Of a stretch of DNA of 39,574 nt, positions 21,543 through 29,772 are shown one piece after another. Numbering within the stretch: the first letter of the stretch is position 1; each line of letters begins with the position of its first letter. This DNA comes from Endozoicomonas atrinae (GTDB lineage: Bacteria > Pseudomonadota > Gammaproteobacteria > Pseudomonadales > Endozoicomonadaceae). The notes under the pieces were generated by a model. It did no database searches and was not told where the DNA came from. It worked only from the letters and a program-made list of their open reading frames with translations. Location of the stretch: positions 1 to 39,574 of the forward strand of contig NZ_LUKQ02000025.1 in assembly GCF_001647025.1 (NCBI RefSeq), in the 5' to 3' direction. Both the position numbers and the translations under genes were made by a program.

Positions 21543-22913
21543 ATGAAGCAGTTTACAGCCGTAAAAAAGAGAGGGATCAGCTTGCGTAACTGGTTGACCT
21601 TTTTAGTTCCATCGCTGATTGGCCTGTTGCTATTTGTCACTCCGGTCAGTCTCAATGGTGAATTCACCATTCCTGTTGCTTTGCTGGCCGGCGGGTTAAA
21701 AGCACTTCTCAAAGAACAGCTGACCACCATCATTACCATTATTGTGAGTTTTACCGGGTTAATCACCATCATTACCAAGGTATTCCAGCCACAATCAATA
21801 ATGAAGCGCCCATTTCTTACATCTCTGTTTGATATCACCCCACTCTGGTGCCTGGTAAGAGTTGCTGGAACGGTCTTTGTCCTTTCCAGCTTTTTCAAGG
21901 TCGGCCCGGAAGCCATCTGGTCAGGCGCTACCGGCGGCATGGTTTTGAATGACCTTATGCCGACACTGTTTTCGGTATTCATCTTTGCCGGACTTTTGCT
22001 ACCACTATTAATGAACTTTGGCTTACTGGAGCTGCTGGGTACATTGATGACACGCATAATGCGGCCTGTATTCAACCTGCCAGGCCGTTCAGCCATTGAC
22101 TGTATTGCTTCATGGCTGGGTGATGGCAGCGTCGGTATCCTGATGACCAGTAAACAGTATGAAACCTCATATTATACTCAGCGTGAAGCTGCAGTGATCG
22201 GTACCACTTTCTCAGTAGTTTCGATTACGTTCTCACTGGTGGTTATTGCTCAGGTTGGCCTGGATCACCTATTTACACAGTTCTACCTTACTGTCTGTTT
22301 TGCCGGACTGGTTGCCGCATTTATCGTCCCCAAGCTCCCTCCCCTTTCCAGAAAAAAGGACGTTTTCATCTGCGGAAAATCCCGGAGTGATGATGATGAA
22401 ATTATTCCTCCAGGCACCAGTGCTTTTGCATGGGGACTGAAACAGGCGCTGGAGAAAGCAGCAAAAATCACCAACCCAATGAAGGTCATTCAGGATGGTG
22501 GCAAGAACGCTATTGATATGGTTTTTGGTGTACTGCCAGTGGTGATGGGAATAGGCACCATTGCCCTGATGGTTGCAGAGTACACCCCAGTCTTCCAGTA
22601 CCTGGGAATGCCTTTTCTACCGTTGCTGGAGTGGTTGCAGATTCCTGAAGCCCAGGCGGCCTCAACAACCATGATGGTCGGCTTCACCGATATGTTCGTA
22701 CCCTCTATCCTGGCTGCATCCATTGATAATGACATGACGCGGTTTGTTATTGCGGCATTATCACTGACTCAGTTGATTTACCTTTCTGAGGTAGGGGCTT
22801 TGCTGCTGGGAAGCAAGATTCCAGTAACATTGTTTGAGTTATTTATTATTTTTATTCTGAGAACCCTGGTCACACTGCCTGTTATTGCAGCGATTGCCCA
22901 CCTTATCTTTTGA
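21543..22913 (+). CDS. YjiH family nucleoside-recognition (Gate) domain membrane protein
   Basis: An integral inner-membrane protein of 456 residues with about ten hydrophobic segments. It opens with a short basic N-terminus and a first segment around residues 20-40. The Gate/nucleoside-recognition features include the GDGSVGILMTSKQYE region and the later GVLPVVMGIGTIALMVAEYTP and TMMVGFTDMFVPSI segments. Full-length YjiH proteins of other gammaproteobacteria are of similar size, whereas E. coli splits this region into yjiH and yjiG. The substrate is not established for the family; a transport or spore-maturation-like role is only inferred. ATG 21543 is chosen over a TTG at 21522; AGGG lies 6 nt upstream of it. 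Confidence 0.85.
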   Translation: MKQFTAVKKRGISLRNWLTFLVPSLIGLLLFVTPVSLNGEFTIPVALLAGGLKALLKEQLTTIITIIVSFTGLITIITKVFQPQSIMKRPFLTSLFDITPLWCLVRVAGTVFVLSSFFKVGPEAIWSGATGGMVLNDLMPTLFSVFIFAGLLLPLLMNFGLLELLGTLMTRIMRPVFNLPGRSAIDCIASWLGDGSVGILMTSKQYETSYYTQREAAVIGTTFSVVSITFSLVVIAQVGLDHLFTQFYLTVCFAGLVAAFIVPKLPPLSRKKDVFICGKSRSDDDEIIPPGTSAFAWGLKQALEKAAKITNPMKVIQDGGKNAIDMVFGVLPVVMGIGTIALMVAEYTPVFQYLGMPFLPLLEWLQIPEAQAASTTMMVGFTDMFVPSILAASIDNDMTRFVIAALSLTQLIYLSEVGALLLGSKIPVTLFELFIIFILRTLVTLPVIAAIAHLIF

Positions 22914-22975
22914 TCAAAAGGCCGAGAACATGCGTTTTGTTTTTCAATCAGTGAGGTATAAAACTGAAGATATCC

Positions 22976-23097
22976 AGTGCAGGTAAGCGTTAAAAAGCAT
23001 ACATACCCGTTCATCCTGAGCGGAGTCGAAGGATGGTGACTCCGCACTTCGACTCCGGTCAGTGCGAACGGTATGGGTATCAACGCTTGGCTGCACT
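22976..23097. repeat. 122-bp imperfect palindromic repeat element
   Basis: Nested arms pair throughout: AGTGCAG..AAGCGTT (22976-22991) with AACGCTT..CTGCACT (23082-23097), and inside them CTGAGCGGAGTCGAAG (from 23015) with CTTCGACTCCGGTCAG (from 23047). It lies between the convergent YjiH-family and NTF2-like genes. The inner CTGAGCGGAGTCGAAGG motif resembles a palindromic repeat seen in many bacterial genomes. It could also serve as a bidirectional terminator-like structure. Confidence 0.75.
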
Positions 23098-23182
23098 AGT
23101 AGGAATTTTTAGACTGCCACTGCAATAGGGTGCCTGTCTGTTCCTCTGTTCCCGGATGGGATGGGCTTATTGGTATTATTTG

Positions 23183-23596
23183 TCAATGACCAGAACTACC
23201 CATAGTGTCTGTTGCTATGTGCATTCTATTTTCTCCATCATCAATTTGAATAGTTACGTCCTCATAAAGACATATTCTCGAATCTCGTAGCTCAATATAT
23301 CCGAAAATTTTAAACACTGTCGATTGCCCATCCAGTGAAAGTATCCGGGTTGTATGGTGATCGAACCCCTGATTTCCACTAAAAAAAACTCGTTGTATAT
23401 CAACATCAACACGTTGTACATTGGACTTTATCCACTTGAGCCTGTCTGCGATATCGCGGGTACCAGTCAGCTTTTTCTCATTAATAATAATTACTGCATC
23501 TTCAGTGAAAAAATCTGAAATTTTACTGACATCATGTTTCCCAAGCACCTCAAGCAAAGCACCACGGGCTAACAGTATTTTGTCTTGTTCAGTCAT
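23183..23596 (-). CDS. NTF2-like (SnoaL-type) protein
   Basis: A 137-residue protein with the cone-shaped NTF2/SnoaL pattern: an N-terminal helix pair, then D..KISDFFTEDAVIIINE, GT..I..RL, and four beta strands ending in VTIQIDD. Members bind or isomerise small hydrophobic molecules, but many have no known substrate, and no specific catalytic set can be assigned. AAGGAGGT 5 nt before the ATG (23601-23608 on the complementary strand) is a strong ribosome site. It is the second gene of a likely operon, 40 bp after the isochorismatase-family gene. Confidence 0.75.
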   Translation of the reverse strand: MTEQDKILLARGALLEVLGKHDVSKISDFFTEDAVIIINEKKLTGTRDIADRLKWIKSNVQRVDVDIQRVFFSGNQGFDHHTTRILSLDGQSTVFKIFGYIELRDSRICLYEDVTIQIDDGENRMHIATDTMGSSGH

Positions 23597-23636
23597 GGAA
23601 ACCTCCTTGAATAACCTGCCAATGTCATGCTGATTG

Positions 23637-24209
23637 TCATTTGATAAGCATAGCTATTTCACGAAATTTTTCGGCTTCCGCAGACTTCATCAACTCAAAG
23701 AGCGCCATTTCAACGGTCGTCAGATCAGCCCCCTGGGCTGACATTTTATCAAGAGCCACCTCTTTGTTCTGTAAAGTTCTTGATGAAACCCCATCAACCA
23801 GAACTTCTACCTCATAGCCTCCAGCAAGAAGATCCATCGCCGTCTGATAAACGCAGATGTGGGCCTCTATTCCAGTCAACAAAACCTGTCTACACCCTGT
23901 GTGCTCAAGTGCTGATATAAAAGCAGGCTCACCACAGGCACTGAATGATGATTTTCTCACTGGGCTGAAACCAGACAGCTCATTAGCCAGTTCAGGAACG
24001 GTACCTCCCAGTTTTTCCGGGATCTGCTCCAGCCAGAGAATCGGAACATTGAGCAATTTCGCTCCTTTCACCATGGTAACAATATTATGAAAGAGTGACT
24101 CATGTTCATGCATCAAGGTAGCCAGCTTGCCCTGAACATCTACAACCACCAGCACTGTACTATCAAGATTCAACATACTTATTCCCCCAGTATTAGGTTC
24201 TGTTGACAT
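23637..24209 (-). CDS. Isochorismatase-family cysteine hydrolase (YcaC-like)
   Basis: A 190-residue alpha/beta hydrolase of the isochorismatase/nicotinamidase superfamily. The catalytic triad is visible: Asp24 (VVVDVQGK), Lys86 (VRKSSFSA) and the nucleophile Cys119 (TGIEAHICVYQTA), with the cis-peptide neighbourhood before the Cys as usual. Lengths and motifs fit the YcaC-like branch, whose natural substrates are mostly unknown; nicotinamidase or isochorismatase activity is not implied. An alternative start at 24176 (MLNLDSTVL) has a GGGGGA 6 nt upstream and also matches family N-termini. It is probably transcribed with the downstream NTF2-like gene. Confidence 0.9.
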   Translation of the reverse strand: MSTEPNTGGISMLNLDSTVLVVVDVQGKLATLMHEHESLFHNIVTMVKGAKLLNVPILWLEQIPEKLGGTVPELANELSGFSPVRKSSFSACGEPAFISALEHTGCRQVLLTGIEAHICVYQTAMDLLAGGYEVEVLVDGVSSRTLQNKEVALDKMSAQGADLTTVEMALFELMKSAEAEKFREIAMLIK

Positions 24210-24224
24210 AAGGTTCCTTTCTCA

Positions 24225-24320
24225 GCTCAAGCCGGAATGCTTCTGACCAGGCGCAAGGACGCAGGAATACTCACGTCTTTCAAGTTGTTGCAACAACGGC
24301 AGAGGCATTCTGGCTTGAGC
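24225..24320. repeat. 96-bp inverted-repeat element with 21-bp arms
   Basis: The arms GCTCAAGCCGGAATGCTTCTG (24225-24245) and its inverted partner (24300-24320) differ at two positions. A related half-arm (AGAAGCATTCTGGCTTGA) occurs at 28676-28693 and its core also at 26532-26543, so this is a small dispersed repeat family in the window. Confidence 0.7.
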
Positions 24321-24486
24321 CCTCATATAGCAGCATTTACATAATTAATGCGCACACAAGATGTTAACAAATGTCATTTTGAGAAAAACTTTGATTTATA
24401 TCCATTTTCCAACTATCAAATACAGGTATATTTGAGGCAACCCTCATCAGGCTAACTCAAGCAGGGTCGCTTCAACAAATAAACAT

Positions 24487-24650
24487 TAAGTAGTTGAGCA
24501 AATGGAATCGAATATTTCTGGATGAGTGGACAGCTACTGTACAAGGCACAACGACGGGAGCATAGCTGAAGCTATGTGACCAGAGTTGTAACACTGCAGA
24601 GTGGCCGACCACTTGCCCGGAAAATATGATTTCACTTGGTTAACTACTTA
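24487..24650. repeat. 164-bp near-continuous palindromic repeat element
   Basis: The outer arms TAAGTAGTT (24487-24495) and AACTACTTA (24642-24650) match. Moving inward, the arms keep pairing with scattered mismatches, and the centre is GCATAGC-TGAA-GCTATGTG near 24560-24580. It has no reading frame. It ends 5 bp before the GGAG that serves the DUF406 gene, so transcripts of that gene may carry the whole hairpin. It looks like a non-autonomous mobile element (MITE-like) or a REP-type repeat. Confidence 0.75.
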
Positions 24651-24667
24651 TTAATGGAGTTCCAGCC

Positions 24668-24928
24668 ATGACCAGCGTGACTGACTTAAACGACACTAGA
24701 GTGGAAATGGATATTCAGACAGCAGGGCTTAAGGAAGCTATGGATCATTTCCAGAAACTGCGATTTCTTGCTCATAAGATTGAAACAGATCCCTGCAAAA
24801 TCATCTGTGAAACCAGCCGGACTAACGACAACACATTGATTCATGCCCACTTTGATTTCTGTTGTGCGGTTGAAAAAATCATCTTCCAGATGAACTGCCA
24901 GTTTAACAGCGAGTATCGACTCCACTGA
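24668..24928 (+). CDS. DUF406 (YfcZ/YiiS family) small protein
   Basis: An 86-residue protein whose C-terminal half fits the YfcZ/YiiS family: IETDPCKI (38-45), then an alternating strand ending in FDFCCAVEKIIFQMNCQ (62-78), which parallels the family's DFTFACEAEMLIFQL. The family is widespread in gammaproteobacteria, cytoplasmic and of unknown function. GGAG at 24656-24659 is 8 nt from ATG 24668. It converges on the Dcu-family gene with only 30 bp between them and stands directly after a 164-bp palindrome. Confidence 0.85.
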   Translation: MTSVTDLNDTRVEMDIQTAGLKEAMDHFQKLRFLAHKIETDPCKIICETSRTNDNTLIHAHFDFCCAVEKIIFQMNCQFNSEYRLH

Positions 24929-24958
24929 GTTCGCAGCAAGCGTCAGCAAAAGTTAGAT

Positions 24959-26257
24959 TCAGATAATGACTGGAGCCAATAGAAAGCCAAAAATCACACA
25001 CAGCGAGATACAGATCACTCCGGGAATAAAGAAAGGGTGATTAAACACCATCTTTCCTATTCGAGTGGAGCCAGTTTCATCCATCTCAACGGCTGCAAGC
25101 AAGGTAGGATAGGTTGGTAAAACAAACAGTGCACTGACTGCAGCAAATGAAGCAATAGCCGTAACCGGGTCAACGATCATCAGGGCTGCAGGCATAAGAG
25201 CGCGGGTAGTTGCTGCTTGGGAGTAAAGTAGCATGGAGGCAAAAAACAGCGCTAGGGCAAGCAGCCAGGGATATTGATCAAGCATATCCCCGGCTGTCTC
25301 CTGAATATTCTCAAGATGGGCTCCAACAAATGTATTTCCCAGCCAGGCAACGCCCAGAACACAAATACAGGCACTCATGCCAGACTTGAAGGTCTGGGCA
25401 TTAAGGATGTGATTAGTATCTATATCCGTAACCAAAGTAATCAAGCACGCAGCACTGAGCATAAAGGCAATAATGGCACTGTCTCTGGGTAATACAGGGT
25501 TCTCAATGAGACCTACCTTATCGCTGACCAAAGTCGCATATACCACCACTGCCAGGATACTCAGGCCAAAAATCAGAACAGATATCCTTGCGCCAGGCTC
25601 TATTCTACTTTCAACAACCTCAGCAGGCTGAATCAGGCCTTCAGAGAGCTTCTGAAGATAAACTTCATCGTTGTGCAGGTCGCAGCCCAGGTAATTACAC
25701 ACCAGCGACGTCAGCATTACGGCAACAAATGTGGTAGGAATGCAGATCAGGAGCAGGTCCAGATAGTCAACACCAAATGGCTCCAGTAATCCGCTGAAGA
25801 CAACAACAGCTGCAGAGACAGGAGAGGCGGTAATTGCAACCTGGGAGGCAATGACCGAAATACTCAGAGGGCGGGATGGTCGAACACCATTCTCACGCGC
25901 AACAGCTGCGATAACCGGCAATGTTGAATAGGCCGTATGGCCTGTGCCAGCCAGTAATGTCATACAGTAAGTGATAGCCGGCGCCAGAAAAGTTACATAC
26001 TGAGGCCGCTTTCTGAGTAATTTATCCGCAATATGGACCAGGTAATCAAGACCGCCAGCGACCTGCATTGCAGCTACAGCACCAATGACAGACATAATGA
26101 TAAGGATAACATCAACCGGAATGGTGCCCGGACTCATCCCAAGTCCCAGCGTAAGCACTACAACCCCAACAGCGCCGGCAAAACCAATACCAATACTGCC
26201 CAACCGGGCCCCCAGGAAAATAAATGCCAGAACAATGATCAGCTGCAACCCGGTCAT
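24959..26257 (-). CDS. Dcu family anaerobic C4-dicarboxylate transporter
   Basis: A 432-residue inner-membrane transporter with about 10-12 hydrophobic segments. It follows the DcuA/DcuB family along its whole length: FLGARLGSIGIGFAGAVG (14-31), AMQVAGGLDYL (63-73), LLAGTGHTAYSTLPVI (101-116), ASPVSAAVVVFSG, and near the end ALFVLPTYPTLLAAVE. Members exchange fumarate, malate, aspartate and succinate, mostly under anaerobic or fumarate-respiring conditions. The N-terminus is closer to DcuA, while the GTGH motif is as in DcuB, so no letter is given. A ribosome site AGGGGAT lies 5 nt before ATG 26257. No clear FNR site was found upstream. Confidence 0.93.
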   Translation of the reverse strand: MTGLQLIIVLAFIFLGARLGSIGIGFAGAVGVVVLTLGLGMSPGTIPVDVILIIMSVIGAVAAMQVAGGLDYLVHIADKLLRKRPQYVTFLAPAITYCMTLLAGTGHTAYSTLPVIAAVARENGVRPSRPLSISVIASQVAITASPVSAAVVVFSGLLEPFGVDYLDLLLICIPTTFVAVMLTSLVCNYLGCDLHNDEVYLQKLSEGLIQPAEVVESRIEPGARISVLIFGLSILAVVVYATLVSDKVGLIENPVLPRDSAIIAFMLSAACLITLVTDIDTNHILNAQTFKSGMSACICVLGVAWLGNTFVGAHLENIQETAGDMLDQYPWLLALALFFASMLLYSQAATTRALMPAALMIVDPVTAIASFAAVSALFVLPTYPTLLAAVEMDETGSTRIGKMVFNHPFFIPGVICISLCVIFGFLLAPVII

Positions 26258-26714
26258 GCAAAATCCCCTGAGAAATTAATCTCAACAGTCTTTAGTCAAT
26301 GAATAGATAGTTTAAGATAGCCTGAAAAGTACAAAAGCCTTTTCAGTACAGGTCAGGAGGTACTCAGAATTAGACACGTGATCACCATGTCCAGTGAGTA
26401 TTGCCGGTGAGCGCTTGAGTGACCCACTGACCACATTAGCTAATTGTGTCCCTCTTAAATCACTACCCTGACCTGTTGATATTCTGTTGTGTATTCAGCG
26501 TATCAGGATGCTCCCATGATGCCCCCTGTAAGAAGCATTCTGATACATCTTAAGGGCGGCTCATAACAAAACGTCAACAGGTCTTTAATAAATATCGACC
26601 AAAGGCTTTATAAATTACCAGCACCGTAGGTTATAAGCAGGAATCTGACTTTACGTTGATATCGAACCATGATGACTTGTTGACGAAAGCATCCCTGCAA
26701 AATCAAGAAAATCA
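26258..26714. other. Intergenic region with a nested palindrome
   Basis: No gene is seen. On the dcu side there is a short dyad CTGAAAAG/CTTTTCAG (26322-26329 with 26339-26346), too far from a T run to be a terminator. The rest holds the 114-bp palindrome at 26470-26583 and then AT-rich DNA before the end of the 512-residue protein gene. Confidence 0.45.
26470..26583. repeat. 114-bp palindromic element with nested hairpins
   Basis: The outer arms GACCTGTTGA (26470-26479) and TCAACAGGTC (26574-26583) are perfect. An inner hairpin GTATCAGGATGC (26500-26511) pairs with GCATTCTGATAC (26535-26546) with one G-T wobble. The inner arm contains the AGAAGCATTCTG core that recurs at 28676. Confidence 0.6.
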
Positions 26715-28253
26715 TTAAAACTCGTCTGGTGGGGGGAACTTGATACTGTGCATAGTATCTTCAATATCAGACTCCCACATTGAGGGAATAGCCCAGGAGG
26801 TCAGAAACACAGCCGCCATTAGACCGGCTGTCAGAGGGAAGTAATTAGTAATACCAAGCTGCCTCATCAGCAGATAAGAAACGGATGGAGCTCCAATAAA
26901 TGCCAGCCCAGGTACTAACCAAGAAAACAACCTGCGAGTTGTATAGGTAATTACCTCACTTTTAGAACGAACGGATGCCTCAGCTGCCTGACAAAGGTTT
27001 TCGGTGTAAACACGAAACGTGGTAACATTCGGAACTTGTTTGACCACTTTCTTACGAACCGTTCTGGTTCTTTCTCTTGGAACCATTTTATCCCCCCGCG
27101 CACCCCATTCATAGGTTTCAGGATGCTCATAATAAATTTCGGTTTCATCTTCCTCCTCAATAACTTCGATATCTCTGGTCCCACCTTCATGCAACATTAC
27201 TTCACAATAATTCCAGGCAATAGGAATAGGCCCCATTGAAAAATACCCTTTCCTGTCAACCCTGACAATCTGACCACTCCTGAACCCACTTCGCGTTGAT
27301 ATTGTTTTATTCCAGTGATGAAGAAAAGTTCGGTCTGATTCTTCATACCGGCCTGCTCGTTTAAAAAAATCGGTATCTTCAAACTCTACAATATGATGAA
27401 CATCGGTCACCAGTTCCTTCGTTGCATAATAGAAATTATAAAGTGACGAAAACAATGAGTTTTCTTCATCCCATATTTCCAATCTCGGCATGAAGGGCTT
27501 TACTACATCAATAACAACCAGTTCATTTTTGTGCGTTTCTGACATTTTGGTTCCAACAGCACCAGTCTCTGCTCCAAGACGCTCCACCAGAACAGGATGA
27601 TTATGGTATTTACTGTCTATAATCCCTGGGCTTCGCACCTCAGAGCCCAGCTTAAAGTCAGAAACAACATTCTTTACAATCCAGCCATAAGGAGCACCCG
27701 CAATAGCATAAGGCCAGTTTGTTGTCCCCGTATCTTCATTAAGCATATTATCAAAGGTACCGAGCATTACACTGTCCATATACCTAAAGTAGTGTTTGCC
27801 ACGGCGAACAGGATCAATAACGTGACGATTGAAGATATCCTGATACTCCCCTGCAAAGTTAGCAAAAGGAATGATCAGTGGTTCCACCACCATGTCATTA
27901 AACAGATAGTTACTATTATCAACGATCCCCTTGAACAGAGAAGATTCATCTTTATCTTTAGATCGAACCAGATCTTTGTAATATTCACTTTCGGTCTTTT
28001 GTATCTCCGGTTTGTTGCTGCCTTCACTTTCTTCAATGTCATCATCCCAATCTTCGTCCAGATCATCCTCTATCAAATCGTCCTCATCATCTAAAAAAAG
28101 ATCATCGGTAAAATCATCATCTATATACAGTGATGACTCGGAGGCATTATCATCATACTCATAGACATAGGAAGAGGCATAAACAGGTAGCAAACAGAAC
28201 AAAAGAACAATAAAAAACGAAAAACCCTGAACAACTCTATTCTGCCTCATCAT
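26715..28253 (-). CDS. Uncharacterised exported acidic membrane protein
   Basis: A 512-residue protein with no family I recognise. A signal peptide is clear (basic start, hydrophobic core 12-25, possible cleavage after YASS). Residues 34-80 are extremely acidic (runs such as DLFLDDEDDLIEDDLDED), giving a likely disordered or cation-binding stretch. The central part has mixed helix and strand (YATKELVTDVHHIVEF) and a basic segment, RTRTVRKKVVKQ (396-407). Two hydrophobic helices near 443-463 and 472-490 would anchor the C-terminus. It may sit in the inner membrane with a large periplasmic region. The start ATG at 28253 is followed by a second ATG, and GGGGG stands just upstream. It stands alone, with long intergenic regions on both sides. 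Confidence 0.7.
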   Translation of the reverse strand: MMRQNRVVQGFSFFIVLLFCLLPVYASSYVYEYDDNASESSLYIDDDFTDDLFLDDEDDLIEDDLDEDWDDDIEESEGSNKPEIQKTESEYYKDLVRSKDKDESSLFKGIVDNSNYLFNDMVVEPLIIPFANFAGEYQDIFNRHVIDPVRRGKHYFRYMDSVMLGTFDNMLNEDTGTTNWPYAIAGAPYGWIVKNVVSDFKLGSEVRSPGIIDSKYHNHPVLVERLGAETGAVGTKMSETHKNELVVIDVVKPFMPRLEIWDEENSLFSSLYNFYYATKELVTDVHHIVEFEDTDFFKRAGRYEESDRTFLHHWNKTISTRSGFRSGQIVRVDRKGYFSMGPIPIAWNYCEVMLHEGGTRDIEVIEEEDETEIYYEHPETYEWGARGDKMVPRERTRTVRKKVVKQVPNVTTFRVYTENLCQAAEASVRSKSEVITYTTRRLFSWLVPGLAFIGAPSVSYLLMRQLGITNYFPLTAGLMAAVFLTSWAIPSMWESDIEDTMHSIKFPPPDEF

Positions 28254-28769
28254 AGCCCCCGGGAAATACTTTTTCTTTCAGGCAAGCGATCATTCAATAA
28301 TGAAAGACATACTCATATTTAAAAAAGAGATAAATAATGAAATCAAATAACAATTATATAATTCACAAAAATCCTTCAGCACTTATATGACAACTGACAC
28401 GTAAATTTGTTCCAGTAAAAACTACCACCATCTATATATTTTGACGGAGTAATATTTAAGAACAAAAGCATTCACACATGAACCTATTAATTAAGTTAAG
28501 CAATGAATAACCCACTCTATAAATTGATCAAAAGCCATCAAAATCATAATCACACAGGATCACAGAGCCCAAAGGCAAACAAAAGGTCACCAGGGTCAGC
28601 TTTGGACAGCAAGTGGACGACAATACCAGGGGGGCTTTACCAGCAGGCCACCCAACCAGTTGATAACGCCTAGCCAGAAGCATTCTGGCTTGAACAGAGC
28701 CTAGAGATGTGCGTGAAAAAAATTACTGTTAGAATGTCCTGCCACATTTAATATCAAGGCAAGAGGTCG
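28254..28769. other. Intergenic region between the 512-residue protein and RDD genes
   Basis: The stretch is AT-rich near 28280-28520 and should contain the promoters of the two divergent genes, but no clear pair of boxes was found. Bases 28673-28693 hold a half-copy of the repeat also found at 24300-24320. No open frame of quality is present. Confidence 0.45.
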
Positions 28770-29246
28770 ATGGAAGCCACCAATCTTATCCCAGCTCCAG
28801 TATGGAGAAGAGCTGCGGCCATGTTGTACGATTCTCTGTTAATCCTGGCCCTTTTGTTTATGGTCGGTTTCCTGAATCTGTTCATCCAGATTCAAATTTT
28901 TGGTGATGAGCAGCTCAAAACGATGACTGAAGAGGGTTACAACCTCGGGGGGCCCTTTTTCTACGCTGCCTTACTGGTCATCATTTATGGTTTCTTTGGT
29001 TTTTTCTGGACTCGGTCAGGGCAAACCCTTGGCATGCGGGCCTGGAGAATACAAGTGATCAGCAGTAACAATCATTTGATCAGCCCAAGGCAAAGTATTA
29101 TTCGTTTTCTAATTGCTATTCCTTCACTGTCTCTTGCTGGTGTCGGTCTTTTCTGGGCACTAATTGACCGGAAGAAGCGAAGCTGGCAGGATCTGGCCTC
29201 GTCTTCCAGAATCATTCTTCTGGAAAAACCCGCAAAGAAAGCCTGA
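28770..29246 (+). CDS. RDD family membrane protein
   Basis: A 158-residue inner-membrane protein. The family's conserved Arg and Asp are present in PVWRRAAAMLYDSLL (8-22), followed by hydrophobic segments at about 20-40, 62-80 and 110-128, and a late Asp-containing segment LIDRKKRSWQDL. RDD proteins are widespread and suspected of a transport role; some help Na+/H+ antiport. In related gammaproteobacteria an RDD gene also lies next to lptG; here it converges on it. AGAGG stands close before ATG 28770. Confidence 0.88.
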   Translation: MEATNLIPAPVWRRAAAMLYDSLLILALLFMVGFLNLFIQIQIFGDEQLKTMTEEGYNLGGPFFYAALLVIIYGFFGFFWTRSGQTLGMRAWRIQVISSNNHLISPRQSIIRFLIAIPSLSLAGVGLFWALIDRKKRSWQDLASSSRIILLEKPAKKA

Positions 29247-29507
29247 TAACAAGCTCCCTGTCTTGCTCGGTGCAGTTCCATAACAGGGCTGCCCTGGCGA
29301 CATTGCCAGCCCCCAAGTATATACTCCTGCTAACTCCTAACCTACAGCGCAGAGTGAATATACCGAAACATTTATTGGTATTTTTACCTACCCAGCATTA
29401 GAATGAAGTTATCGCCACTCATCAATGACGGTGTATCAGTCAGCTTACTATTGGGCTTTTCATTACAAACAGGCTTTCAGCAGGCAGTAGAAAAGGGAGA
29501 CTTCAGT

Positions 29508-29678
29508 ATGAACACCCAGCTATTTGAACAGTTTTTATCACAACTGACGGAAGTCTTTCGTCGTTTATCAAGTCAGCCGGAATCATTTGATCGCACAAGC
29601 CAGTTCGAAGAGTGCAGGCTTTACTGCCCGGTCACACGAACCCCTCGGCCTGTAAGAAGCCCAAGGCATCCATATTAA
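29508..29678 (+). CDS. Small hypothetical protein
   Basis: A 56-residue frame starting MNTQLFEQFLSQLTEVF, with GGGAGA 7 nt before its ATG. The frame can be extended upstream to ATG 29403, but no ribosome site precedes that start. The N-terminal half looks like an amphipathic helix; the C-terminus is Arg/Pro-rich. No homologue is recognised; it may be a genuine small gene or chance. Confidence 0.35.
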   Translation: MNTQLFEQFLSQLTEVFRRLSSQPESFDRTSQFEECRLYCPVTRTPRPVRSPRHPY

Positions 29679-29726
29679 GTCACTCTTATCAACAGACTTT
29701 GATGAATCTGATGCATAGATTTCAAT

Positions 29727-29766
29727 CAACACCTGCCAAATTGATTGGTTCCTTTGTCAGGTGTTG
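29727..29766 (-). terminator. Possible terminator hairpin after lptG
   Basis: A 9-bp perfect stem, CAACACCTG/CAGGTGTTG, with an internal CCAA/TTGG helix lies just beyond the lptG stop. No T run follows on either strand, so it may end transcription weakly or only protect the 3' end. Confidence 0.35.
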
Positions 29767-29772
29767 CCCCTC

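Larger units (their letters stand above)
24210..24667. other. Intergenic region holding two palindromic elements
   Basis: Between the divergent isochorismatase-family and DUF406 genes. No gene is seen. It contains palindromes at 24225-24320 and 24487-24650 and, between them, an AT-rich stretch (about 24335-24430) likely to hold one or both promoters. No clear promoter can be assigned. Confidence 0.5.

Noticed and set aside
21464-22096. 210-residue open frame on the minus strand
   Set aside because: It overlaps the YjiH-family gene in antisense, has a low-complexity basic composition and matches no family.
22907-22920. CTTTTGATCAAAAG palindrome at the YjiH-family stop codon
   Set aside because: A 14-bp perfect palindrome without a loop cannot form a terminator hairpin; probably chance.
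26258-26460. FNR or CRP site upstream of the Dcu-family gene
   Set aside because: Expected from Dcu biology, but no TTGAT-N4-ATCAA or TGTGA-N6-TCACA with acceptable matches was found.
29284-29296. CAGGGC/GCCCTG dyad after the RDD gene as a terminator
   Set aside because: The loop is one base and no T run follows.
29403-29507. Upstream extension of the small frame before 29508
   Set aside because: ATG 29403 lacks a ribosome site, whereas 29508 has GGGAGA at good distance.
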